From an uncultured Alphaproteobacteria bacterium (GTDB lineage: Bacteria; Pseudomonadota; Alphaproteobacteria; Paracaedibacterales; CAIULA01), in assembly GCA_903899945.1 (NCBI GenBank), contig CAIULA010000034.1, positions 238,328 to 302,327 of the forward strand: a stretch of 64,000 nt of DNA, read 5' to 3'. The notes beneath the pieces were generated by a model. It had not been told where the DNA came from, made no database searches, and was given only the letters and a program-made list of their open reading frames with translations. Position 1 is the first letter of the stretch; each line of letters opens with the position of its first letter. Position numbers and translations under genes: made by a program. Shown in pieces: positions 1 to 9,064 of this stretch.

Positions 1-1
1 G

Positions 2-520
2 CTTCAAGCTGCGTTTATTCGAAATGTACGGATAAAATCAACTTTGCACTCAAATCTACCCCCGTTTCTGGCGGATGAGCTTTGCTTTAAACAAGTGATT
101 CTTGGGTTGATCTCGCTTAGCTTCGAATATAGCCCAAAGGGAGGTATTATAAAAATCTCTACTTCGGTAAAAATTGAAAACGATCAACAGTTCTTAGTTG
201 TCAAATTAGAAGATAATGGATTTGCTTTTGATGAAAAAGACATTCGCAGAATAAGTGAACGCTTTGAAACCGATGGATCAAGAGCATTTGATGATGTAAC
301 GAGACTAGATTTCCCCATGGTTGAGAAATTTATAAAATTACATCATGGAGTTTTTTATCTAGAACCTAGAGGATCTATTGGAAAAAACATAATTGTAACT
401 TTACCCTTTAGAGACAAAGATAAAGAGAAAACACTGTACGAGCGCAATCGGTTGTCAGTAAATAACATTTGTAAATTTACTAGGATAGAAAAGGATGCAT
501 CAGGGGGGGTAATAAGATAA
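2..520 (+). CDS. Sensor histidine kinase, C-terminal ATPase domain (5' end outside window)
   Basis: This is the end of a histidine kinase HATPase_c domain, which binds ATP and phosphorylates the kinase's own histidine. The reading frame is open to the left edge, so the gene starts outside the window; the internal TTG at 44 is unlikely to be the true start. An N-box-like stretch ends in 'FEYSPKGG', followed by the G1-like 'LEDNGFAFDE'. A degenerate G2/C-terminal part reads 'MVEKFIKLHHG' and ends in 'IIVTLPF'. The usual glycines of the G1 box (DxGxG) and G2 box (GxGLG) are altered, so ATP binding may be weakened. It converges on the TPR gene with only four bases between the stop codons. The family call is good; the signal sensed and the partner cannot be seen. 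Confidence 0.75.
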   Translation, partial: LQAAFIRNVRIKSTLHSNLPPFLADELCFKQVILGLISLSFEYSPKGGIIKISTSVKIENDQQFLVVKLEDNGFAFDEKDIRRISERFETDGSRAFDDVTRLDFPMVEKFIKLHHGVFYLEPRGSIGKNIIVTLPFRDKDKEKTLYERNRLSVNNICKFTRIEKDASGGVIR

Positions 521-524
521 AACT

Positions 525-3500
525 TTAAAAAACTTCTTTTTTCGATAATGATTTAGCAATACCTATTTCTTTTAAGATTTGATTTGCTTCTTGAAGATGT
601 TGGATATGAGCTTCTGAAGCACCTGTTTTTCCCTCAACTTTTGCTAATTCAATGAGAGCCCTGGCTTTGCCTTCTAGATCGTGATGGGTGGTGTAAAAAT
701 CTATGGCTTTTCTGTAAGCTTCTGAGGCTTTTTGATAGTCATTTTTTGCAATCTCTAATTCTCCAATACCAATCATAACGCTAGCAATATAGATATCAGC
801 TCCTGAGTTCTTGAATATAGTTTCTGCTTGATTATAAAGAACGTAAGCTTTTTGGTAATGACCTTTTAGAGTTTCTAACTTTGCCATTTCACTTAGAATT
901 TCTGCTTCGTATGTGCTATTCTCTTTAAATTTTAAAAGTGTTAATGCGCGCTGATACGCAATAGATGCTTGATCAAAATGATTTAGGTCTCTTGCAAGAT
1001 TACCAATTTCTCTCCAGGCAGCAGACTGCATTAATGTGTCACGTAATATGTTGGATAAGTTTAAGGCTCTATTTAAATGGGTTTGGGCTTGTTCATTTTT
1101 TCCTGTTCTCATCTTAATTTGACCAATGGCAAGATGACTTGTGGCTTCTTCGTATTGATTACTAATTTCTTGAGAAGTTACCAGTGCCTGATTGTAATAT
1201 TGTTCAGCTAAGTCATAGTTTCTAAGTTTTTTTTCTATATCCCCCATTGATCTTAGAACTCTAATTTTTGCATAAGGCGTAGACATTTCTTGAAAAACAT
1301 TGAGAGCTTGTTGGTAGAAATCCTTGGCTTGCTTATAGTGACTCAGTGAAAATTCAAGATATCCCACACCTTCTAAAACTAAGGCCTCTCCATAACGATT
1401 ATTTAGCCCCTTATAAATAGAAAGGGAGTTATTGAAAGATAATCTGGCATTTTCATACTTGTTAAATGCAATATCAGAAAAACCTAAACATAGCAAAGAT
1501 TCTGCTTCTTGATGTCTGTCTTTGATGTGGCGAGATATATCGTATGATTGTTCAAAAGCACCTCGAGATTCTTTAAGGTTATTGCTTGAACTTTCCATTT
1601 TCCCTAAGATTCTGATAACTTCAGCTTCTCCTCGCAGATATTTAACTTTCTTAAAAAGAGAAAGAGATTGTTCACAGGAATTAAGAGCCTGCCCCCAATT
1701 CCCTAAGGTGGCATCTAATTTGCACATACCTAGTAAAGCTTTACCTTCGGCTTGTGAGTCTCCAATTTGCTTTGCTATCAAGAAGGAGCCCTCAAACGCT
1801 CTTCGAGCCTGTTCATATTTTCCTAATTGAAGCTCAAGATCACCAATACCGTACAAAACTCTAGTTTCTCCTCTAAGATATCCAACTTTCTTAAAAAGAA
1901 TATGAGCTTCGCTGTATTGCGATCGAGCATTATGAAAATTTCCTAAAGTAATATTGAGATCTGCCAAACCAAGTAATACCCTTGCTTCACCATTGGGAAA
2001 ACTGGATTCTCTACATATAACTAAAGCTTTTTCAAATGTTGACTGTGCTTTGTTATAATCACCTGAAATGCTACTTATAGCTGCAATAGACTGAAGAGAA
2101 ATTCCAAGACCAGTTTTTTCATTCATAGCAGAGAAAAGTCTTGCAGACTCTTCAAAATAAAACGAAGCTTGGTCAGTATCTCCTTCTTTGAAATGTATGG
2201 CCCCAAGACCCCATAAAGCATAAGCTTCGGACCAACGGTCGCCAATTTCTTTTGCAAGGATTGCTGCCTCTTCAAAGAAACCCTTTGGGGTATCTGGATT
2301 CCCTCTAATTAACTCGATGTGCCCCTTTTCTGATAGAACTTTACTTTGAAATTCACGGTCACCTAGTTTTTTAAAAATAACATAGGCTTGATCTAAGAAA
2401 TCACGACTTTCGTCGTAAGAGCTTAGGTGGCTTTCCAATAAGGCTAATCCATATAAAGTTTTAGCTTTTCCGAGGCCATCGTTAATTTCTGTATAGCCTT
2501 CCAGCGCTCTCATATAAAAAGTACGAGCTTCTCCAAGACTTCCTGTCATTCTTTTAACATTAGCAAGACCTAAATATCCTGAAGAAAGAACACGTTTGCT
2601 TTTTATTTTTTTCGCAATATTAAGTCCTAAATTAAAGTTTTTCTCTGCTTCATCATAATAGTTTGTATAATGCTCTAATATGCCAAGGCCAATATAGGCA
2701 TCCGCTTGCCCTTTTTCGTGGTTAATGAGTTTGGAAATTGTAATTGCTTGTTGATACGCAGCTAGAGCTCCTGGAAAATCACCTAATTTTCTTTTTAAAG
2801 ATCCAATTTCTATCCAAACTTTGTGTTCACCAAACGGCGATTTAATCGTTTGATAAATTTCTATAGCTTTATCAAAGGCTTTCTTTGCTTTGTCGTAATC
2901 TGCCATATATTTATGTAATTTTCCGCACCAGAAAAGGGCATAAGCTTCTTCCCAGGGAACATGAATTTGTCTACTAATATTAAGGGCTTCTTCAAATAAG
3001 TGGATAGCTTTATGATTGTTGCCAATTTTGAACTCTAATGTACCAAGGCCAATTAAGGACTTTATAATTCCTCTGGGTTCTTTTATTTCTTTGAAGAGAG
3101 TAAGGCTTTGTTCGTAAACAATCCTTGCTTGATCGTAATGTCCAATTTTAACTTCTACATCACCTAGGCCTCTTAAGACTTTAGCTTCTCCTCTGCGGTC
3201 TCCGATTTGCTTAAAAAATGTTAGACTTCTGCCGTAAAGTTTTATTGCTTCTTGATGATTTTCCTTAGCACTTTCAATATGTGCTACCCCTCTTAGTGAA
3301 AAAGCCTCTCCTCTGCGATACCCTATTCGTCCAAAAATAGAAAGTGCTTCTGCATAAAATTCTAAGGCTTTGCTAAAGTTTCCAATAACTCGTTCTTTAT
3401 CACCTAAATCCCTCAGGATTTGGCCTTCACTTTTGGTGTTTTTAAGAGACCTAAAAATAATCAAAGCTTGATTATAGTCAGCTGTTGCTTGATCGTATTG

Positions 3501-4157
3501 CCCTATATGATAATTAATTTTTCCAAGTTCTCTGTAAACAATGGCCAATCCGGATTTATCTTCTGCTTTCTTAAATCTCTCTAAGCAGGTTAGTAGAAGT
3601 TTTTTGGCCTCTGTCGTGTTATTCATAAGGGTTTGAAGACTTGCAATTCTCAAAGATGTATAGGCTTCAGATATTGATTCACCTGAGTTCTTAAAGAGGA
3701 TGCATGCTTGCGTATAAAGCTCAAAAGCTTCTTCTGTTTTATCTGCAATTCGAAGTTTCTCAGCGAGTGAGAATAATTTTTTACCCTCTAAACTTTCTTC
3801 ACTCTCTTTTGCTAAAGGAGGAGTAAAGACGTCTGTTTCAGGCTGGTAGTCTATGTGAAAACTTGGGGAAGAAAAGTCTGGTAGATTAGGGATGCTAACA
3901 AAAGATTTTGTTTCATCTTCCGAAATAGTCGCTGCTGATAATGCGGTATTCACTATATCTTTATTCGAGACGAAATGCCACAAGCCTGCTGCAATCAGAA
4001 AAGACGCTACCATGTAGGGGATAAAAAAAATGTAAATTCTTCTTTTTCCTTGCTCGTTTCTATGATCGGTCCAAATTAAAAATGAACAAAGGAAAAGATT
4101 AAGAATGAAAAAAGGAATATAAGGGTAATTTTTAAAGAAACCCAAAGCCCAGTTCAT
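525..4157 (-). CDS. Very large membrane-anchored tetratricopeptide-repeat protein
   Basis: The protein has 1210 residues. Two hydrophobic segments lie at about residues 10-30 and 43-63, followed by a polar linker and then, from about residue 125 to the end, some 26 tandem repeats of about 40 residues. The repeats fit the TPR_12 (Rapsyn/LGN-like) pattern, for example 'GEARVLLGLADLNITLGNFH' and 'AIKLYGRSLTFFKQIGDRRG'. Such repeats form a superhelix that binds other proteins; no catalytic domain is visible. With two N-terminal membrane helices the repeat domain probably faces the cytoplasm, but topology is inferred. The unit lengths are nearly constant while the sequences diverge, suggesting old internal duplication. 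It stands alone, converging on the histidine kinase. The partner is unknown. Confidence 0.85.
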   Translation of the reverse strand: MNWALGFFKNYPYIPFFILNLFLCSFLIWTDHRNEQGKRRIYIFFIPYMVASFLIAAGLWHFVSNKDIVNTALSAATISEDETKSFVSIPNLPDFSSPSFHIDYQPETDVFTPPLAKESEESLEGKKLFSLAEKLRIADKTEEAFELYTQACILFKNSGESISEAYTSLRIASLQTLMNNTTEAKKLLLTCLERFKKAEDKSGLAIVYRELGKINYHIGQYDQATADYNQALIIFRSLKNTKSEGQILRDLGDKERVIGNFSKALEFYAEALSIFGRIGYRRGEAFSLRGVAHIESAKENHQEAIKLYGRSLTFFKQIGDRRGEAKVLRGLGDVEVKIGHYDQARIVYEQSLTLFKEIKEPRGIIKSLIGLGTLEFKIGNNHKAIHLFEEALNISRQIHVPWEEAYALFWCGKLHKYMADYDKAKKAFDKAIEIYQTIKSPFGEHKVWIEIGSLKRKLGDFPGALAAYQQAITISKLINHEKGQADAYIGLGILEHYTNYYDEAEKNFNLGLNIAKKIKSKRVLSSGYLGLANVKRMTGSLGEARTFYMRALEGYTEINDGLGKAKTLYGLALLESHLSSYDESRDFLDQAYVIFKKLGDREFQSKVLSEKGHIELIRGNPDTPKGFFEEAAILAKEIGDRWSEAYALWGLGAIHFKEGDTDQASFYFEESARLFSAMNEKTGLGISLQSIAAISSISGDYNKAQSTFEKALVICRESSFPNGEARVLLGLADLNITLGNFHNARSQYSEAHILFKKVGYLRGETRVLYGIGDLELQLGKYEQARRAFEGSFLIAKQIGDSQAEGKALLGMCKLDATLGNWGQALNSCEQSLSLFKKVKYLRGEAEVIRILGKMESSSNNLKESRGAFEQSYDISRHIKDRHQEAESLLCLGFSDIAFNKYENARLSFNNSLSIYKGLNNRYGEALVLEGVGYLEFSLSHYKQAKDFYQQALNVFQEMSTPYAKIRVLRSMGDIEKKLRNYDLAEQYYNQALVTSQEISNQYEEATSHLAIGQIKMRTGKNEQAQTHLNRALNLSNILRDTLMQSAAWREIGNLARDLNHFDQASIAYQRALTLLKFKENSTYEAEILSEMAKLETLKGHYQKAYVLYNQAETIFKNSGADIYIASVMIGIGELEIAKNDYQKASEAYRKAIDFYTTHHDLEGKARALIELAKVEGKTGASEAHIQHLQEANQILKEIGIAKSLSKKEVF

Positions 4158-4383
4158 AGCGTCGGATCTTTCTTAAGATTCTAAAGTTCTTCAAAATAGC
4201 ATTGTAATTGAAAAATGGAAATAAAATTTACTTTTGATAGGCTAAGTACATGAAAAAAATGATGGTTTTCTAAAAAGAATTGCATCGAACTGCTTTTTTC
4301 TTCTTGTTAAAGATGCTTTACTTACATGGAGACCAAATTTATGGTACGTTCATCCAGATTACACTAAAAAGATACACAAAATC

Positions 4384-4638
4384 ATGGATGCAGAAATTAT
4401 AGGATTGCTCGCAGGAAGCCTTACCACCCTTTCATTCCTGCCTCAGGTTATTCATGTTTTTAAAACTCGCTCAACAAAAGATATTTCTCTTGGTATGTAT
4501 TTTTTATTTTGCGCAGGTGTTGTTTTATGGATTGTATATAGCTATATGATAAACTCTATATCAGTTTTTATAGCCAATATTGCGACATTATTTCTGGCCG
4601 GATCTGTTTTAGTCATGAAAATCATTTTTAACCGTTGA
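4384..4638 (+). CDS. SemiSWEET-type sugar transporter
   Basis: This 84-residue protein has three membrane helices and the PQ-loop motif 'FLPQVIHVFKTRSTKDIS' in the first helix-loop, which identifies a SemiSWEET. The family works as homodimers that move small sugars down their gradient across the inner membrane. Length and helix number are exactly those of the family. No sugar-metabolism gene is adjacent, so the substrate is unknown. The ribosome-binding site is weak. The gene converges on metQ, whose stop lies 22 bases away. Confidence 0.85.
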   Translation: MDAEIIGLLAGSLTTLSFLPQVIHVFKTRSTKDISLGMYFLFCAGVVLWIVYSYMINSISVFIANIATLFLAGSVLVMKIIFNR

Positions 4639-4660
4639 CGGCTTCTTATGCAATTTAGCA

Positions 4661-5455
4661 TCACCAACTTGTTAGAATGCTTCCTTTAAACGTAGACTCT
4701 ACGAACTTTTTGGTATCTTCCGACTGATATAACTCTATAAATTTTTTAATTTCCGGCAAATTTTCATCTCCTTGTCTTGCAACAATAAGATTTGTATAGG
4801 GAGAATCAGCTGTCTCTTTGTATATACCTGAGTTTGTATCTATTTTTGCTAAAAAGACCCAATCTGTGTTGATAGCAGCAGCATCTAAATCATCTAATGA
4901 ACGAGGAAGAAGAGGTGCGTCAAGCTCTATGATTTCAAGTCCTTTTGGATTGCTTGTAATATCAAGAAGCTTGGGATACTCTTCATTCTTTAGCACAATT
5001 AGTCCTGCTTTTTGTAAAAGAAGGAGGGCACGGCCAGAGTTTGTTGGGTCGTTTGGAATGCCAATTTTAGCTTTTTCTTTTATCTGACCAATAGACTTAA
5101 TTTTATTTGAATAAATTCCCATGGGCATTAAGACGCTTTTGGCAATGCTTTGAATCTTGTATTTACGACTTGCAATCTGCTCATCGAGAAAAGGCTTGTG
5201 TTGATAACAGTTAATTTGGATATCACCTTGAGCAAGAGCAGCATTTGGTAAAATAAAATCGTCAAATTCAATAATATTAATATTGAGTCCCTGCTCTTTG
5301 GCCCTCTCACGGACATGCTCAATAATCATAGCATGGGGACCCGATGTCACCCCTATTTTAAGGCTAGGTATTGAAACTGATGAGTTATCTTTTAAATAAA
5401 AAATTGAAAAAACGGTAAGGGCTGCAACCAGGATGAAGATGTAATTTTTTTTCAT
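4661..5455 (-). CDS. metQ: Methionine ABC transporter substrate-binding protein (MetQ/NlpA family)
   Basis: This is the periplasmic binding component of a MetNIQ-type transporter for methionine. After an N-terminal hydrophobic segment (residues 5-21), the mature domain begins 'LKIGVTSGPHAMIIEHVRE'. It carries family landmarks such as 'NCYQHKPFLDEQI', 'IGIPNDPTNSGRALLLLQ' and 'DLDAAAINTDW'. Its length (264) is normal. Unlike most MetQ proteins it has no lipobox cysteine after the hydrophobic segment, so it may stay anchored by an uncleaved signal or be released. The matching metN-metI genes lie about 7 kb upstream (12449-14139). Here metQ follows cpoB at the end of an amino-acid transporter gene run. 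NlpA paralogues can bind other ligands, so methionine is probable but not proven. Confidence 0.85.
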   Translation of the reverse strand: MKKNYIFILVAALTVFSIFYLKDNSSVSIPSLKIGVTSGPHAMIIEHVRERAKEQGLNINIIEFDDFILPNAALAQGDIQINCYQHKPFLDEQIASRKYKIQSIAKSVLMPMGIYSNKIKSIGQIKEKAKIGIPNDPTNSGRALLLLQKAGLIVLKNEEYPKLLDITSNPKGLEIIELDAPLLPRSLDDLDAAAINTDWVFLAKIDTNSGIYKETADSPYTNLIVARQGDENLPEIKKFIELYQSEDTKKFVESTFKGSILTSW

Positions 5456-5482
5456 AAAAAGCTCTTTAAGTTCGAGAGAAAA

Positions 5483-6265
5483 TTATTTAGGCGCAGACTC
5501 TTTTTGACAGGATGCTTTTTTGGAAACTTCTTGCAAACGTCCTTTTTGCTTTTCATCTAGTTGCTCTTTTTGAAGAATGGTTACTTGCTCGCAAGCAGGT
5601 TTCATTTTATTCAAACCAATCAACGCTTCAGCTAAACCAAGTCTGCATTGAACCATCACAGGTTCCTCTAATTTATACGTAAGAGCCTTTTGATAAGCTG
5701 TTTCAGCTTGAACAAAATCCCCAAGTTGTTTGAATATATCACCTAAGTGAAATTGTGCTTTTTGAGCATATGAATCTAGAGGATAGTCTTTGATAATCTG
5801 TTCAAAAGCCACTTTTGCTTTTTCTAATTCATTGTTTGATAAAAGTCCAAAAGCTAAATTATATTGAGCCGCTCCCGGGGTATCAGGAAATTTGGGTGCT
5901 TTTTCATTGGCTTCTTTTGTTGCTTTTGCTTCTTCAGGAGTTCTAGCTCCTTGTAGATCTTGTTTGGGTTTTTCCAACACACTAAGGCGAGCCTCTATAG
6001 CATCAAGGCGCTTATTTAAGCTCTCTGTTGCTTGAGTTTGTGAAGAAATACTGCTGGGATCAGGAGTGACATTAACGACTGCTTGCGGGACTTCTTTATC
6101 TGCATCAGCCGCAAGCTGTGCATTTAGTTCTTCCACAGCTTTATGGAGTTGTTCTTCTAATCTTCGGACATTTTCTTCTAGTACGACAACTTTAGGTGGT
6201 TCACTCGCTAGAATAGAAGCAGAAGTTAATAAGGCTACATTAATAGCAAAAACAATTTTTCTCAT
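5483..6265 (-). CDS. cpoB: Cell division coordinator CpoB (Tol-Pal system protein YbgF)
   Basis: The start is placed at 6265 because the product then begins with a clean signal peptide (MRKIVFAINVALLTSASILA) behind an AAGGAA ribosome-binding site; an upstream start would bury the signal. The mature protein has a coiled-coil segment ('VVVLEENVRRLEEQLHKAVE', then 'LNKRLDAIEARLSVLEK'). A Pro/Lys-rich linker follows, then C-terminal TPR repeats from about residue 130 ('YNLAFGLLSNNELEKAKVAF', 'AQFHLGDIFKQLGDFVQAE'). This is the CpoB layout. CpoB links the Tol-Pal machine to septal peptidoglycan synthesis in the periplasm. Usually it follows pal; here it sits between an amino-acid ABC transporter (10-base gap) and metQ, so it has moved from its normal operon. 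Confidence 0.85.
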   Translation of the reverse strand: MRKIVFAINVALLTSASILASEPPKVVVLEENVRRLEEQLHKAVEELNAQLAADADKEVPQAVVNVTPDPSSISSQTQATESLNKRLDAIEARLSVLEKPKQDLQGARTPEEAKATKEANEKAPKFPDTPGAAQYNLAFGLLSNNELEKAKVAFEQIIKDYPLDSYAQKAQFHLGDIFKQLGDFVQAETAYQKALTYKLEEPVMVQCRLGLAEALIGLNKMKPACEQVTILQKEQLDEKQKGRLQEVSKKASCQKESAPK

Positions 6266-6275
6266 AAATTTTTCC

Positions 6276-6986
6276 TTAGCTAAGGTTTGATAAAAATCTC
6301 TGTGCACGTTTTGATAACTTTGTAGAGTCAGTTGAGAAAAACTCAGCAGACTCAACGTTATCTAATAAAATTCCATGATCTAAAAACAAAACACGGCTTG
6401 CAATTCGCTGCGCTAAACGGACTTCATGTGTCACAAGGATAATAACTCTTTTAGAATCTTGCAAGCTACTGATAATTTCACCGACTTCTTTAACCATTTC
6501 AGGATCTAGAGCTGACGTTGGTTCATCAAATAAGATAAGAGGAGGGTCCAGCATGAGGGCTCTTGCTATTGCGACGCGCTGCTTTTGACCGCCTGAAATT
6601 TCACTTGGAAACCGTTTCTCTTTACCGCCTAGCGAGAACTGTTTTAAGACTTGATGTGCTTTTTGGACTGCTATTTCTTTTTGTATTCCATGAGAAGTAG
6701 GAGCGAGGATTAAATTTTCAAGAATTGTCAAATGAGGGAAAAGGTGGAAGTTTTGAAAAACCAACCCAATTTCTCCGTGTGACAATTCCTTTAAGTCCTG
6801 ACCGCTAAATTGGACGTTGCCGGAAGAAATGGGCGTTAATTGCGCTAAGCATCTCAGTAATGTTGTTTTGCCGCTGCCAGATGGGCCAATAACAGCCGTA
6901 ATTTCACTACGTTTCGCGATAAAGCTAAGGTTTTTAAGGATTTCTCCATTTCCTGCTTTTTTGGTAAGATTATTAACGTTAAGCAT
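6276..6986 (-). CDS. Polar amino acid ABC transporter, ATP-binding protein (GlnQ/ArtP type)
   Basis: This 236-residue ABC ATPase powers amino-acid import. Walker A is 'GPSGSGKT' (residues 34-41), the signature motif is 'ISGGQKQRVAIARAL', Walker B is 'LILFDEPTSALDP' and the switch histidine is in 'VILVTHE'. The closest subfamily is the polar amino acid ATPases (GlnQ, ArtP, HisP). The start overlaps the end of the permease gene by eight bases, a sign of translational coupling in one minus-strand operon (binding protein, permease, ATPase). The substrate cannot be fixed from sequence alone. Confidence 0.9.
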   Translation of the reverse strand: MLNVNNLTKKAGNGEILKNLSFIAKRSEITAVIGPSGSGKTTLLRCLAQLTPISSGNVQFSGQDLKELSHGEIGLVFQNFHLFPHLTILENLILAPTSHGIQKEIAVQKAHQVLKQFSLGGKEKRFPSEISGGQKQRVAIARALMLDPPLILFDEPTSALDPEMVKEVGEIISSLQDSKRVIILVTHEVRLAQRIASRVLFLDHGILLDNVESAEFFSTDSTKLSKRAQRFLSNLS

Positions 6987-7632
6987 GATTGAGCTTCTTT
7001 TCTAGTTTTTTAGCAAAAAAACTGATGATCATTACCATTAAGAAATAAAGAAGAGCTGCAATAAGAAGGGGTTCAAAATAAAGAAATTTTTCTGACGCAA
7101 CAACTTGAGCACGTCTTAACAGATCGGTCTCGCCAATGATAGAGACTAAGGCGGATTCCTTTAATAAATTTACCATTTCATTTACAAGTGCCGGCAAGAT
7201 ATTTCGCAAAGCCTGAGGGAGGATAATTTTCCATAAAGTTACCTTGTAGGGAATTCCTAAAACCTTGGCGGCATCCCATTGCCCTTTATCAATAGCCCCA
7301 ATTCCGGCTCTGATGATTTCTGAACTATAGGCAGCTGAGTTTAGTGAAAATGCAATGACTCCGGCTTCAAAAGCTGAAATCGGATAACCGATGAGTTGAG
7401 GTGTTGCAAAAAATATAAGACTTAATTGAACCAACAATGGGGTCCCTCTAAAAATAGACGTATAAGCATCTGCTATTTTTTTTAAGATCAAAAAGTGTGA
7501 GATTTTGCATAAAGCCAATCCTATACCTAGTGGAAGACCGCATAAAAGGGAAAGGATTGTAAATTTTAAAGTGACTCCTACGCCGGCTAAGATAAAGGGA
7601 ATTGAGGGTAGAATATCTGTAAAATGAAGCAT
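6979..7632 (-). CDS. Polar amino acid ABC transporter permease (HisM/GlnP type)
   Basis: The inner-membrane subunit of the amino-acid importer. The start at 7632 (MLHFTDILPSIPFIL...) is preferred because it begins just after the stop of the binding-protein gene; an upstream start at 7662 would overlap it and add charged residues before the first helix. About five membrane helices are visible. The EAA loop that docks the ATPase reads 'GQWDAAKVLGIPYKVTLWKI' followed by 'ILPQALRNILPAL'. A family motif 'FRGTPLLVQLSLIFF' is near the middle. A single permease gene suggests a homodimer. Confidence 0.9.
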   Translation of the reverse strand: MLHFTDILPSIPFILAGVGVTLKFTILSLLCGLPLGIGLALCKISHFLILKKIADAYTSIFRGTPLLVQLSLIFFATPQLIGYPISAFEAGVIAFSLNSAAYSSEIIRAGIGAIDKGQWDAAKVLGIPYKVTLWKIILPQALRNILPALVNEMVNLLKESALVSIIGETDLLRRAQVVASEKFLYFEPLLIAALLYFLMVMIISFFAKKLEKKLNHA

Positions 7633-7640
7633 GATGAAGC

Positions 7641-8378
7641 TTATTGTCCTTTTTCTGTCCATTTATCTTGTATTTTTTTCAAAGTCCCATCAGCTTCAAA
7701 TTTCTTGATGACAGCATTGATCTTTTCGGTTAAAGGCGAATTTTTTGGTAATGCAATTGCATAAACGGCTTCAGTCTGAGGAAGAGAAATAAGCTTAAAA
7801 TCGTTGTGATTTTTTACTATATTTTCTGCCTCTGCTATGCCAAGAACAAGAGCATCTAGTCGACCTGATTTAAAATCTTGAATAAGATCAGGGATTTTTG
7901 ACAAAGAACGAAGTGTTAGGTTTAAAATGGTGGGTTGCCATTCATCTTTAATCATTTTTTCATATGTTGATCCCATCTGTGCGCCAACGTTCTTCCCTGT
8001 TAGATCGCTGGCCTTTTCGATAGAAGAACTGGAAGCTACAAGCATTACAGAAAGTGTCTTGTGATGTGGAATCGCAAAATCAACTTTTTCTTTGCGCTCT
8101 GATGTTGCTGATATACCTGAAATAGCTAAGTCTACTCTTTCAGTTTGTAAAGCGCCAATAATGGAATCAAAAGACATATCTTTAATGGTTGTCGAATAAT
8201 TGAGCTCTTTAGCAATTGCGCGTATTAAATCGATTTCCATCCCCACGATTTCTCCATCCTTAAAAAATTCAAGGGGAGGGTAGTCGGCAGAAGTGGCTAT
8301 GGTTAAATGGTTTTCTTTTTTTTCTTTACACCCAAAGAGAGCAAGACAGACAAAAAGGGAGGCGAGGATTCTTTTCAT
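7641..8378 (-). CDS. Amino acid ABC transporter substrate-binding lipoprotein
   Basis: The start at 8378 gives a classic lipoprotein signal, MKRILASLFVCLALFGC, with the lipobox cysteine at residue 17. The rest is a family 3 solute-binding fold: 'LTIATSADYPPLEFFKDGEI', 'GMEIDLIRAIAKEL', 'DMSFDSIIGALQTERVDLAI', 'SATSERKEKVDFAIP'. The conserved arginine of 'SATSERKEKVDF' usually holds the ligand carboxylate. It is the first gene of the transporter operon with the permease and ATPase downstream. Family members bind arginine, glutamine, cystine or similar; which one is unknown. Confidence 0.9.
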   Translation of the reverse strand: MKRILASLFVCLALFGCKEKKENHLTIATSADYPPLEFFKDGEIVGMEIDLIRAIAKELNYSTTIKDMSFDSIIGALQTERVDLAISGISATSERKEKVDFAIPHHKTLSVMLVASSSSIEKASDLTGKNVGAQMGSTYEKMIKDEWQPTILNLTLRSLSKIPDLIQDFKSGRLDALVLGIAEAENIVKNHNDFKLISLPQTEAVYAIALPKNSPLTEKINAVIKKFEADGTLKKIQDKWTEKGQ

Positions 8379-8497
8379 TTTTAAGGACTTTTTAACTAAA
8401 ATTTTTGCATTATTAAAATGATAAAGGGTTTTGTGGTCATTCACAAGTATTTTCTTGCATAAAAATGAAAATTAATGCATATTATGCTGAAATATTC

Positions 8498-8839
8498 TCA
8501 AATTGCTTCGATCATAGCTTTAATTTTCTCAATATTTTCATCCATAATGAGAAGTGTTTTTTCACGAGATGTAGCGCCATTAACAAGCAAAATTTGTGAT
8601 TTTGATAATCTAAATTGCTTTGCAATAAACTCAATAACAGCCTGGTTTGCCTGATTGTTTTCGGGTGGGGCTGTAACGTAAACCTTTAAAGCATGTCTTT
8701 TATGACTATCCTCAACAATAGTCCCAAATCTGTTTTTGGCAGCTTTTGGCGTGACCTTGACGAACAGTTCAATGCCTCTGTTCGTTTCCTTCAAGGGGTA
8801 AATAGTCAAAGGATCATCAAAAAGTTTAAGCTGGGACAT
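8498..8839 (-). CDS. DUF167 family protein (YggU/UPF0235)
   Basis: A small cytoplasmic protein of 113 residues with the DUF167 core 'ELFVKVTPKAAKNRFG' followed by 'ALKVYVTAPPENNQANQAVI' and 'LVNGATSREKTLLI'. The biochemical role of the family is unknown. Length matches the family with a short N-terminal addition. It is upstream of the amino-acid transporter on the same strand with a gap of about 120 bases. A copy of a decayed insertion sequence lies on its 5' side, so its promoter region may have been disturbed. Confidence 0.85.
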   Translation of the reverse strand: MSQLKLFDDPLTIYPLKETNRGIELFVKVTPKAAKNRFGTIVEDSHKRHALKVYVTAPPENNQANQAVIEFIAKQFRLSKSQILLVNGATSREKTLLIMDENIEKIKAMIEAI

Positions 8840-8982
8840 AAGTTCCCTTTACTGACATTGCATAGGTAATAAAAATTGAGTTTCAATCGATAAGTTGCTG
8901 GAAAGAGCTATATAAGACTGGCTTTCATTGTTATTAACAAAATTTAAACTACAAGACAATTTTTAAAAAAAGCCAATTATCC

Positions 8983-9000
8983 CTTACCACCCATCAGTTT
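8983..9000 (+). repeat. Left terminal inverted repeat of the IS element
   Basis: The sequence CTTACCACCCATCAGTTT is repeated exactly in inverse orientation at 10139-10156. It marks the left end of the element. Confidence 0.85.
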
Positions 9001-9064
9001 TGACGAAGAGTTAAGGAAGTGATAGAAATCCCCTAAACGCTCTGAAAAAAGGAATAAGGAGGAG

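Noticed and set aside
1522..1830. Plus-strand open frame inside the TPR gene
   Set aside because: It is a by-product of the repeat codon pattern on the opposite strand; no ribosome-binding site or known domain.
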